A DNA stretch of 64,000 bases from the NCBI RefSeq assembly GCF_014644495.1, contig NZ_BMKU01000005.1, positions 1 to 64,000 on the forward strand, read 5' to 3'. Below are positions 17,357 through 24,565 of the stretch, in pieces. The translations under genes and the position numbers were made by a program. The DNA comes from Pseudarthrobacter polychromogenes (lineage in GTDB: Bacteria > Actinomycetota > Actinomycetes > Actinomycetales > Micrococcaceae). The notes under the pieces were generated by a model, which ran no database searches, had not been told where the DNA came from, and saw only the letters and a list, made by a program, of their open reading frames with translations. The first letter of the stretch is position 1, and every line of letters starts with the position of its first letter.

Positions 17357-18277
17357 TTAGCGTGATCCCATTCCTGATTCGACGAGGTACCGGACAAACC
17401 GGAGGTTTTCATGCACTTCGGGGTCGGCCATATGGGCGGCGTACGCCACGTAGTCGTGCTGATGCATCAGGATGCGCAGAATGCCGGCACGAAAGTCTTC
17501 GGGCATGAGGGCACGGCCGTAGCCGGCTTCAAAGGACTGCAGGGCCTGTTGGAAGTCTTCCGGGCTGATTCTGTCGGTTCGGCTCATTTCCAAAAGCTCC
17601 CCGATGTAGTAACCGATGTCAGAGCTTGGGTGCGCGATACAGAGCGCGGGACCTGTCAGTACCTCCAGGACCGGATTGTTTTCAAGGACGCTGAAGGTTC
17701 CCATGCCAAACTGGCCGTGACATGTCGTGGTTTCGGTTGCCCTGACTAGGGCTTGGCACCATGCCGACAGGGTTGACCACACCGGATCCCCGATGGATTC
17801 TCGAACCACCGGGTTGAAATGAGCTCCGTAAAAGTCCCGGGAAAGTCCTTTGAACCATGCATCAAGCCGCAGATAGGCGTCCGGGCCGACTGGTGTGGGC
17901 AGTCCATGTTCTGTGCTGTGGTCGTGCAGCGCGGCGAGGCACCTGCCAAGGTCGTGAGAAAGCGATGGCCAGGGTACGTGCTGGTCGGCAACCAGCACGC
18001 GATCAACCAGCGTTTCCTCACCCCGGACGTTGAAGATCCACTCTTCGCCGAAGAACCTGCCGGGGACCAGATAGGCACGCCCTTCGGTTTCGCTGCGCCC
18101 GGTGTCCTGCAGTTCCTGAGCAAACCGGCTCCGACCATGGGCTTGAGTCTTGTTTCCCCGGGTGTACCGCTGGCGGATCTCGTAGCCGTTGATGGCCTCG
18201 ACAATGAAAGATGACGCGATATCGTTTACCGCAATTTCCCGGCTGGACCCGGTTTCCCTTATCTTCTGGTTCAACAT
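17357..18277 (-). CDS. APH-like pseudokinase, candidate LanX-type partner of the lanthipeptide synthetase
   Basis: A 306-residue protein with weak aminoglycoside-phosphotransferase-fold features: a helix LGRCLAALHDHS like the LGxxLAxLH motif, and a late segment SSDIGYYIGELLEMS like the GDPAxDLA helix. The catalytic loop position reads CHGQFGMGTF (H187-G-Q189) instead of HGDxxxxN. The usual metal-binding D-(W/F)-E before the final helix is replaced by CIAHPSSD. Both catalytic acids are thus absent. Class V lanthipeptide systems have a third essential protein (X) beside kinase K and lyase Y; this gene fits that slot by position. No direct homology to a named LanX was verified. It overlaps the decarboxylase gene. 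Confidence 0.6.
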   Translation of the reverse strand: MLNQKIRETGSSREIAVNDIASSFIVEAINGYEIRQRYTRGNKTQAHGRSRFAQELQDTGRSETEGRAYLVPGRFFGEEWIFNVRGEETLVDRVLVADQHVPWPSLSHDLGRCLAALHDHSTEHGLPTPVGPDAYLRLDAWFKGLSRDFYGAHFNPVVRESIGDPVWSTLSAWCQALVRATETTTCHGQFGMGTFSVLENNPVLEVLTGPALCIAHPSSDIGYYIGELLEMSRTDRISPEDFQQALQSFEAGYGRALMPEDFRAGILRILMHQHDYVAYAAHMADPEVHENLRFVRYLVESGMGSR

Positions 18278-18885
18278 CTGCTTGCCGTTTCGATCAGCCT
18301 CTTTTGGTTCCGTAGGGCTTCTATCAGCTTTACGACATCGGCGATTTCACCGGGCGCACCTTGATAAATTTCCCCTGAGGTGACGCTAAGGGCAGCACGT
18401 GGCGGAACGATGGCCATGTTCGCCTCGGCCGACAAGGCCTCCCAATGGTTCCTGTATGCGCGGCTTTCACTGCCCCCCGGTGGAAGAGCGGGAACAAAAA
18501 CCACAGGTTTGGCGGTGCATTGAATCGCCAGCACTGACGGGCTGTCTCCCCTGCCGCCGGCAACCCGCGAAAGATAATCCAGTGTTGCCGGAAATACTGC
18601 GATCGCGTCTGCCCAGCGCTCAACCTCGACGTGCAGGGCTTCGTCAGCCTCTCCCCATTCATCACGGTGCACGGGCTTTCCCGTGCGGTGCGCCAGGGCT
18701 GATGAGGTGACGAATCGTTGTGCGGACTTGGTCATGACGACCTGGACTTCCATATCCGGATAGAGCTGCCGCAGCACGTACAGGTGTGTGGGAGTGTCGG
18801 CGGCAGAGGGGGATCCCGTCACAACTATCAGCAGGTGGGCAAGCTTTTCCACGCTGGCGTCCGGGAGGGTTTCTTGCTCTGTCAA
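18271..18885 (-). CDS. HFCD-family flavoprotein, peptidyl-cysteine decarboxylase (EpiD/LxmD-like)
   Basis: A 204-residue flavoprotein of the homo-oligomeric flavin-containing Cys decarboxylase family. Evidence: LLIVVTGSPSA (flavin-binding first strand and loop), catalytic-type histidine H85 in ALHVEVERWAD, PATLDYLSRVAGG (the PASANT-equivalent, residues 99-111), and a final VVFVPALPPGGSES segment where PxMNxxMW is found. Such enzymes oxidatively decarboxylate a C-terminal cysteine to an enethiolate that cyclises to aminovinyl-(methyl)cysteine. Only one of the three precursors here (22842-23057) ends in Cys and would be its substrate. It overlaps the LLM gene by 4 bases. Confidence 0.8.
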   Translation of the reverse strand: MTEQETLPDASVEKLAHLLIVVTGSPSAADTPTHLYVLRQLYPDMEVQVVMTKSAQRFVTSSALAHRTGKPVHRDEWGEADEALHVEVERWADAIAVFPATLDYLSRVAGGRGDSPSVLAIQCTAKPVVFVPALPPGGSESRAYRNHWEALSAEANMAIVPPRAALSVTSGEIYQGAPGEIADVVKLIEALRNQKRLIETASRC

Positions 18886-19838
18886 GGGGTGACCTCTGTT
18901 AGTACGGTGGCCAATTCTTCCAGCGCTTCATCCGCGCTGACAGATGCGATGCCGGTGGTGTTAAGTACGACTTCATCGACTCCGGCGGCCCGATATGACT
19001 GGAGTCCTTCGCCGATGCGGTCCAGGGAACCGCCCAGGAAGACTTCCCCCGCCAGCAACTGGGCCGTGGATGTCTCCGGGGAACCGGTTCGGACATCGAT
19101 GCCGGCGCGGGCCAGCATGTCTTGATAGTGCGGTGCTCCCAGATGAACTTGGCTCCCGGTCCACAGAATCTTTTTGTGGTCCCTGCCAGGAGTTTCGCGG
19201 GCAACCGGGACGATCGCGACGATCCGCGGAGCAGGTCTGCCGGCGGACTCGGCGGCAGCCTGAAGACCGGGGCGCAGAACCTCCGCAATGTAGGAGGGCG
19301 GGCACATCCACGTGATGGCCACATCTGCCACCTCGCCGGCGAGGGCTGCCATTTTTGGCCGCAGCACTCCCAGGCCCAGCTCCGCGATTTGGGTGTGAAT
19401 CGGGGGTAGCTGGGCTTGCAGGGTGAAGTACTGGCCTTCCCGGCTTACCGCTTGACCGGTGAGCAACTCCCTCACGATGTTCAGATATTCGCGCATGGCA
19501 GTCAGGGGACTCGCATACGGACGGCCCATGACGCTGGTTTGGAACGTCTTGGCTCCGGGACCAAACCCGGCGACCATGGGCTGTTTGCTCAGAGCCATGA
19601 GACTGTTAATTTGGACAGCGGCCTCGAGCGGGTTCCGTAGTGGTATAAGTGCTACCCCTGAGCCCATGGGCACGCCGACGCCGGCCGCGCTTAGTGCAGT
19701 GAAGAGCTGATACGAGTCAAGCAGGAGTCCTTGGCCCTGCCAGAGCGAATGGGCGTTGCTGTGTTTGACCATCGCCGCGAAGGGCATTGCTGCCCGCACA
19801 TCCAGGGGCATGACCGGCAGCAGGACGGACAGTTTCAC
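18882..19838 (-). CDS. Luciferase-like (LLM) oxidoreductase, probable F420H2-dependent peptide reductase
   Basis: A 318-residue TIM-barrel protein of the LLM superfamily: MKLSVLLPVMP opening strand, QGQGLLLDSYQLFTALSAAG, PLRNPLEAAVQINSLMALSK and VAGFGPGAKTFQTSVMG (cofactor-binding loops), and IAELGLGVLRPKMAALAGEVAD. Lexapeptide biosynthesis (class V) uses an F420H2-dependent LLM reductase, LxmJ, to turn dehydroalanine into D-alanine, and this gene occupies the same context. An F420 cofactor is inferred from the neighbouring F420 genes. FMN use cannot be excluded from sequence alone. Confidence 0.75.
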   Translation of the reverse strand: MKLSVLLPVMPLDVRAAMPFAAMVKHSNAHSLWQGQGLLLDSYQLFTALSAAGVGVPMGSGVALIPLRNPLEAAVQINSLMALSKQPMVAGFGPGAKTFQTSVMGRPYASPLTAMREYLNIVRELLTGQAVSREGQYFTLQAQLPPIHTQIAELGLGVLRPKMAALAGEVADVAITWMCPPSYIAEVLRPGLQAAAESAGRPAPRIVAIVPVARETPGRDHKKILWTGSQVHLGAPHYQDMLARAGIDVRTGSPETSTAQLLAGEVFLGGSLDRIGEGLQSYRAAGVDEVVLNTTGIASVSADEALEELATVLTEVTP

Positions 19839-21673
19839 AGTGGCACCAATTGTCCTTCGTCGGTCTCGGACTTCCTGTTTAGCGTCTGTTCGGTCACGAG
19901 CAGGGTGTAGGCCGGGCTCTGGTGCAGGAGCTCTTCGTGGGTGCCCTCCGCGGCGACCTGGCCGCGGTCAAGGACGATGATCTTGGATGCGTGTTGGACG
20001 GTGGAGATGCGGTGGGCCACCATGAGGACGGCACGGTCGCGGGCCATTTCGCGGACGCATAGACGCAGTTTCTCTTCGTTGACCCCGTCCAGCTGTGAGC
20101 TGGGTTCATCCAGCAGAACCAGAGGAGCGTCGGAAAGGATCGCCCGTGCCAGTGCGAGGCGTTGCCTTTGGCCGCCTGAGAGGTCGGTGCTGCCACCTAT
20201 TTCGGTGTCCAGACCGTCCCCGAGCGCAGCGATGGTCTCATCGAGTCCGACCATCTGGAGTACCTCGGCGAGGCGACGTTCGGGGACTTCGCTTTCGCGG
20301 CCCAGATTCAGGTTCTCGCGCACGGTGCCGTGCACCAGTGTGAATGATTGGTCGACGTAGGCGGTGTTCTGCCGGACCTTGCTCAATGAGAGGTCTTCTA
20401 TCGGGTGCCCAAAGAAGGTGATGGCTCCCGAGTGGTCCAGTGCGAAACGTTCGATGAGGTCAAGGATCGTGGTTTTCCCTGAGCCGGATAGCCCGACCAG
20501 GGCGGTCAGGCCGCGCGTGGGGACATCAAAGTTCACATCCTGCAGCACGGGGGCTCCGTCGCCATATCCGAATGAGACGCCGCTGAAGCTCACGGCGCAG
20601 GCTTTCTCTTCCTGCCTTACGCGGAGAGCGTCCTGCTGCGGCGCTTCAGGTCCGCCGGCATCCGGTTCCGGCTTAAACGCCTTCTCGGTGGGTAGCGCGA
20701 AGACGTTCTCGAAACGCCCGCGGGCAATCATTCCGCCCTGGATCGTGGTCAGCCCGGAAACGGCCATGACCACGGGTCCCACCATTTGAAGCAGGTACAG
20801 CAGGAAGGCGATATACGTGGGCAGGTCGAGGTCACCGGAGATGACGCGTGTTCCGCCTCCGACGAGGACGCCTACCAGTGCAATCTGCTGTCCAAGGGTG
20901 ACGGCCGGGACGAGCATCGATTCAACCCGGGACGCTGAGACGCCAAGGTCGGCCAGCGCGTCGGCGCGGGCAGTGAGTCGGCGCAGAACCAGGCTTTCGG
21001 CCCTGTAAGCCTTGATTGCTGCCACGGCCTGCATCTGGCTGACGAAGTTGTCCGACAGGATGCCGATCTGGTCCTGCAGTTCCTTGTATTTTTTCCGGAG
21101 CGAAACCATCAGGAAGCCGATCACCACGAATGCTGCGGCGAAGCAGGCAAGGGTGATGAGCAGGAGAACCCAGTCCAGGATGCCCATGATCGTCAGTGTG
21201 CCCACGAGGATCAGCGCGCTGGTCGGCAGCTGCAGCGGGCCGATGTCGATAGCAGCCTTTATTTGGAAGGAATCTGCACTGAGCCGGGCGGCGAGGTTGC
21301 CGACGCCTTCTTCCTTAATGTCCCGAACCCTCATCCCCAACGAGTGGGCCATTACTCGGCCACGCAGCCGTCCGACGATACGTTCTCCAGTCCGGCCGAC
21401 AAGGAACGTGGCGATGGCCCCGGCGACCGCCCCTCCGAGTCCAGCCAGAACCATCCACAGTGACGGCAGGAGCAGAGGAGCCCCTGCCTGGATCGCTTCG
21501 ATGAGTTTGCCGACGAGGTAGGGAAATGCCAGTGTGCCAGTCACGGAGCCGAGACCGAGCAGGCCGATGAGGACCATGTTGAGGCGGCCGTGGTTTATGA
21601 ACTCGCGCACGATGCTGACCTTGGCCGGGTCGCTGCCTTCCACTGAGGCGGGCGAGGCGTGGCTGGATGTCAT
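19835..21673 (-). CDS. ABC exporter with fused membrane and ATPase domains
   Basis: A 612-residue half-transporter. Six membrane helices (residues about 35-310) are followed by an ATPase domain with Walker A GLSGSGKTTILDLI, Q-loop, signature DLSGGQRQRLALARAIL, Walker B PLVLLDEPSSQLDG and VAHRISTV. There is no N-terminal C39 peptidase domain, so leader removal must be done by another enzyme, plausibly the M16 protease. It is the likely exporter of the modified peptide. It overlaps genes on both sides by 4 bases. Confidence 0.88.
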   Translation of the reverse strand: MTSSHASPASVEGSDPAKVSIVREFINHGRLNMVLIGLLGLGSVTGTLAFPYLVGKLIEAIQAGAPLLLPSLWMVLAGLGGAVAGAIATFLVGRTGERIVGRLRGRVMAHSLGMRVRDIKEEGVGNLAARLSADSFQIKAAIDIGPLQLPTSALILVGTLTIMGILDWVLLLITLACFAAAFVVIGFLMVSLRKKYKELQDQIGILSDNFVSQMQAVAAIKAYRAESLVLRRLTARADALADLGVSASRVESMLVPAVTLGQQIALVGVLVGGGTRVISGDLDLPTYIAFLLYLLQMVGPVVMAVSGLTTIQGGMIARGRFENVFALPTEKAFKPEPDAGGPEAPQQDALRVRQEEKACAVSFSGVSFGYGDGAPVLQDVNFDVPTRGLTALVGLSGSGKTTILDLIERFALDHSGAITFFGHPIEDLSLSKVRQNTAYVDQSFTLVHGTVRENLNLGRESEVPERRLAEVLQMVGLDETIAALGDGLDTEIGGSTDLSGGQRQRLALARAILSDAPLVLLDEPSSQLDGVNEEKLRLCVREMARDRAVLMVAHRISTVQHASKIIVLDRGQVAAEGTHEELLHQSPAYTLLVTEQTLNRKSETDEGQLVPL

Positions 21674-22725
21674 GAGGTTTGACCGGCAGCGACCGGCGTG
21701 AGTTCAATGAGGGTACGGAACGGGTGATCGTCCTTGACGAGGTCAGCCTTCAGCTGCGCAGGTGCTGCGATGCGGGCAATGTCGTCCACTGTACGCACCG
21801 GTGCCGGCACCAGGGTACTCATATACAGGTCCAGTTCAGCGACATTGGGGCTCATCATCTCGTAGCGCAGGTTGATCTCACCCAGCAGGATCCGGGCGGA
21901 GGGCCCGGCGGCCGCGGCGACGTTGGTGAGGATCTGGGTGGCCTCTGCATCGGTCCAGTCGTTCAGGATGCCTGAGAGAAGATAAACGTCGTAGCCTTTG
22001 GGCAGAGGTTCGAAGAAGCTGCCCGAAATTGATTCGGCACGTTCGGTAAGTCCCGCAGCCGTGATTTCATCGTTGGCTATCGAGGCAAGGTTGGGCAAGT
22101 CCAGCGTTGCCCCGGACAGGTGCCCCTGCGATTGCAGAAGGTTGATCAAAACCATCCCGTTGTTCCCGCCGATATCAATGACAGTGCGGACGTCCGTCCA
22201 GTCATAGCCGTGGATAATTTCTTCGGCACCGTAGACCGGTTGCCGGTTGCCGTCGCTTCTGAGCGACTCCAGGTACTTCGGGTCATTGTTGAGTTCGTCC
22301 CAGTATCGGGATCCGAACACGGACGAATGGCACGTTTCGCCGGTGGTGACGGTGTGTAGGAGCCCGACCAGGCCCAGCTGGGAGCGGCCGACGCCGCCGT
22401 TGACGTCCAGGATCCTGCGGATCGAGAATGCTGAAGTGGTGAGCAGCGGTTCGGACAGGCTCGTGTTTTCAAACCGCTCCTGCCCGTCTTCCGTGAAGAT
22501 TTCGAGTTCGGCCAGGTAGGACATCAGTTTCCTAAGGTGCGGTTCACTCGTGTCTGTTGCCTCGGCCAACTCCGCAATGGTCATGGGTCCGTTGGCGAGG
22601 AGGTCAGCGATGTTCAATGTTGCCGCGACCCTGAGCGCCATGGGCTTGAGGATGCTGGCGAGATCGAGCAACTGGAGCATGGCGCTGGGGTCGGAAGTAG
22701 CGTTGTCTTCGAGAGTGTTTGTCAC
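21670..22725 (-). CDS. SAM-dependent methyltransferase (O-methyltransferase family 2 type)
   Basis: A 351-residue protein with the plant-COMT/acetylserotonin-type layout. The N-terminal winged-helix dimerisation domain has LRVAATLNIADLLANGPMTI and EPHLRKLMSYLAELEIF. The Rossmann SAM domain has VIDIGGNNGMVLINLLQ (motif I), SGSFFEPLPKGYDVYLLSGI (motif II/III) and a final ILLGEINLRYE. It is the first gene after the precursors and would methylate the peptide, for example its N-terminus or a carboxylate; which atom is unknown. Confidence 0.85.
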   Translation of the reverse strand: MTNTLEDNATSDPSAMLQLLDLASILKPMALRVAATLNIADLLANGPMTIAELAEATDTSEPHLRKLMSYLAELEIFTEDGQERFENTSLSEPLLTTSAFSIRRILDVNGGVGRSQLGLVGLLHTVTTGETCHSSVFGSRYWDELNNDPKYLESLRSDGNRQPVYGAEEIIHGYDWTDVRTVIDIGGNNGMVLINLLQSQGHLSGATLDLPNLASIANDEITAAGLTERAESISGSFFEPLPKGYDVYLLSGILNDWTDAEATQILTNVAAAAGPSARILLGEINLRYEMMSPNVAELDLYMSTLVPAPVRTVDDIARIAAPAQLKADLVKDDHPFRTLIELTPVAAGQTS

Positions 22726-22841
22726 GGGCGTTGCTTTCTGGCTGAACGGTGGCGAGTGGATGTGTAGGTCGGACGGGGCGGATCAGCTGCCTGACCCACC
22801 CCGCCTGATCGCTAATTTCTTAGAGCTGACCTAGGACTGCC

Positions 22842-23057
22842 TTAGCAGCCGAGCCTCCAGCTCGCGCCCGCGCCGGCGCCGCTGACAGCACCCGATACGA
22901 AAAGCTTGCTGGTGGCGATTGACCACAGGGCCAGTGTCGGGGTCGCTGCGGGCGCATCTGAGTCCGCCGTGAATTCGAGCTCGTCTGCCGCCGCGTACTG
23001 CTTGTACCCGGATACGAGTTCCATGAGATTGCCTGTTGCCTGGGACTGCGCGTTCAT
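22842..23057 (-). CDS. Lanthipeptide-like precursor peptide 1, C-terminal Cys (71 aa)
   Basis: A 71-residue precursor. The leader contains LMELVSGYKQYAAADELEFT, nearly the same as in the two smaller genes upstream, ending in SDAPAATP. The following core region is rich in Ser, Thr, Ala and Gly (TLALWSIATSK, FVSGAVSGAGAGASWRLGC) and ends with the only cysteine. The spacing SWRLGC would allow an aminovinyl-cysteine ring between that Ser and the decarboxylated Cys. It is preceded by GAAAGAG before ATG 23057. The leader/core cut is inferred near PA-ATP. Confidence 0.85.
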   Translation of the reverse strand: MNAQSQATGNLMELVSGYKQYAAADELEFTADSDAPAATPTLALWSIATSKLFVSGAVSGAGAGASWRLGC

Positions 23058-23120
23058 GTGTCGCTCTTTCTCGAAGTGTTAGTCAAAGATGAGTTTTGCT
23101 GCTGATTTTGGATCGCCCAA

Positions 23121-23294
23121 CTATCGCTTGGGCGGTCCGCCGGTGCTGGTAAAGTACGAAAATGCGAAGCTCGCGAGGAACCCGCATAGCGGAGAACTGG
23201 CTGGCAGATCCGATTCTGCAGTGAAGGAGATTTCTTCGGCTGCAGCATATGTTGAATAGCCCGAGACTAGGCTCATGAGCTCTTTTGTTTCCAT
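23121..23294 (-). CDS. Lanthipeptide-like precursor peptide 2 (57 aa)
   Basis: A short gene starting at ATG 23294 with strong GGGGGTG seven bases upstream and ending TAG at 23123-23121. The leader opens METKELMSLVSGYSTYAAAE and shares FTAES and PAS with its neighbours. The core SSPLCGFLASFAFSYF then TSTGGPPKR has one Cys, placed as S-P-L-C. The dehydro-residue-Pro-X-Cys spacing equals ring B of nisin-type lantibiotics, suggesting one small (methyl)lanthionine ring. A hydrophobic centre and a basic C-terminus follow. It has no C-terminal Cys, so the decarboxylase should not act on it. Confidence 0.85.
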   Translation of the reverse strand: METKELMSLVSGYSTYAAAEEISFTAESDLPASSPLCGFLASFAFSYFTSTGGPPKR

Positions 23295-23360
23295 TTATTC
23301 ACCCCCATTCATAAATAGACAGTCGATCTGCGAACGGATCGTTTTGGCGCTGATCAAGGC

Positions 23361-23528
23361 CTACCGGCCCGGACCGCCGGTCGTGATGTACGAGAATGCG
23401 AAGCTTGCCAGGAAGCCGCAGATCGGAGTGCTGGCCGGTTCTGCCGACTCTGCAGTGAAAGACAACTCATCCGCAGCGGCGTACGTCGAATAACCCGATA
23501 CAAGGCTCATCAGCTCTTTTGTTTCCAT
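23361..23528 (-). CDS. Lanthipeptide-like precursor peptide 3 (55 aa)
   Basis: It starts at ATG 23528 after GGGGGGTG and stops TAG 23363-23361. It is a near-duplicate of precursor 2: leader METKELMSLVSGYSTYAAAD, ELSFTAES, then core STPICGFLASFAFSYITT and GGPGR. Differences from precursor 2 are concentrated at the leader-core junction and the last ten residues. T-P-I-C again gives a nisin ring-B-like spacing. The DNA is almost identical through the leader, which points to recent tandem duplication. An antisense open frame covers this region but is not a gene. Confidence 0.85.
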   Translation of the reverse strand: METKELMSLVSGYSTYAAADELSFTAESAEPASTPICGFLASFAFSYITTGGPGR

Positions 23529-23587
23529 CAATTCACCCCCCTTCGTGACTAGGAAAACGGCATTTGCCGGGATTCCGGCAAAACCTG

Positions 23588-24565
23588 TTATCCGGCGAAA
23601 TTCATCGCCGGTCGCGCCGGGTCAACCCCTGCCGCGATGAGATGTCGCCGCAGTTCCTCGTCCAGGCTGCGGTTCTCGCGGGCGCTGCAGATGAGGGTTT
23701 TGGCGTAGAGAAGCGAGCGGTGTTGCCCGAAGCTGAGGTTCCGCATGGTTGGCCGCCGGTCGCACGGTTCCTCGGCGATTGATATTCCCTCTGCGATGCG
23801 TTCGGCGAAGACCGACGTTGCCGATCCGACACCGGGCGTTCCGGCTATAGTCGCGGCGAGCTCGTGAAGCTCTTCCATTCCTGGGTCACCAATGTAGGCG
23901 ACGATCGCGTCATTGCGGGGGTAGGCCGCCGGGTCCGATAGAACCTTTGCCGAGTAGCGGTGACCAATGGTTTCCAGCGTGCTCAAGACCGATCCCCAAA
24001 CCGAAGGAGCCTGGTCAGGTTCGGTCACGTTGACGTACAGGCGGACTGTTCTGTTGGGTTTGGCAGCCCGGGAAGCTGCTGCGCCGAGGATGTAAAAGAA
24101 GCCCGGTGAGGCGGCCGGCCGCGCTGCGGGAAGGTTTACGATGACATTTGCGTTCATCACGTGAGCGGTGTGGTCGGAGACCACCAGGTGCTTTTCGAGG
24201 CACACCTTGATTCCGTCGAGGGATACCAGCGAATGCGTTTCTCGAAGTCCTTCCGTCTCTGCCGGTCCCAGAAAAATGGCGGACTGTTCAAATTCCGGAA
24301 CGGGGATTGCCGCTGCAAACTTTTCCTCGAGGGCCGCGACACGTTGCGGCCTGAGGGCTCCGGCGCTGTCGTTTTGGCAGGCGTGAAACTGTCGGTAAAT
24401 CGCGTTCGCCAGCGAGACCTCAAGGTAGCGCTCGTCCGGGAGGTCCAGCCTTACGCCTTGAATGGTCGCACCTTGCAGTGACTTGTCCACCACGATCGCC
24501 TCAGAGAGAACCTGGAGAGCGGAAGTATTAACGTCCGGAACCGGTGCCAGCAGGGACCCGCTCAT
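23588..24565 (-). CDS. HopA1-like lyase component (LanY type) of class V lanthipeptide synthetase
   Basis: A 325-residue protein. Segments RTVRLYVNVTEPDQAPSVWG, LETIGHRYSAKVLSDPAAYP, RNDAIVAYIGD and the C-terminal TMRNLSFGQHRSLLYAKTLI follow the HopA1-effector-like pattern (R-Y-N ... KV ... Y-x-R-x-D-x-x-V-x-Y ... FG-x-x-R). In class V lanthipeptide and thioamitide systems this protein eliminates phosphate from phospho-Ser/Thr to give Dha/Dhb, after the APH-type kinase. It overlaps the kinase gene by ATGA and lies just upstream of the precursors. Confidence 0.8.
   Translation of the reverse strand: MSGSLLAPVPDVNTSALQVLSEAIVVDKSLQGATIQGVRLDLPDERYLEVSLANAIYRQFHACQNDSAGALRPQRVAALEEKFAAAIPVPEFEQSAIFLGPAETEGLRETHSLVSLDGIKVCLEKHLVVSDHTAHVMNANVIVNLPAARPAASPGFFYILGAAASRAAKPNRTVRLYVNVTEPDQAPSVWGSVLSTLETIGHRYSAKVLSDPAAYPRNDAIVAYIGDPGMEELHELAATIAGTPGVGSATSVFAERIAEGISIAEEPCDRRPTMRNLSFGQHRSLLYAKTLICSARENRSLDEELRRHLIAAGVDPARPAMNFAG

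Noticed and set aside
22770..22815. Hairpin GATCAG...CTGATC between precursor 1 and the methyltransferase gene
   Set aside because: The 6-bp stem with an 18-base loop is too weak to call an attenuator, although one would be expected after precursor genes.
23275..23493. 72-codon plus-strand frame over precursor 3
   Set aside because: It is the antisense of the small precursor gene; the minus strand has the conserved leader and a strong ribosome-binding site.
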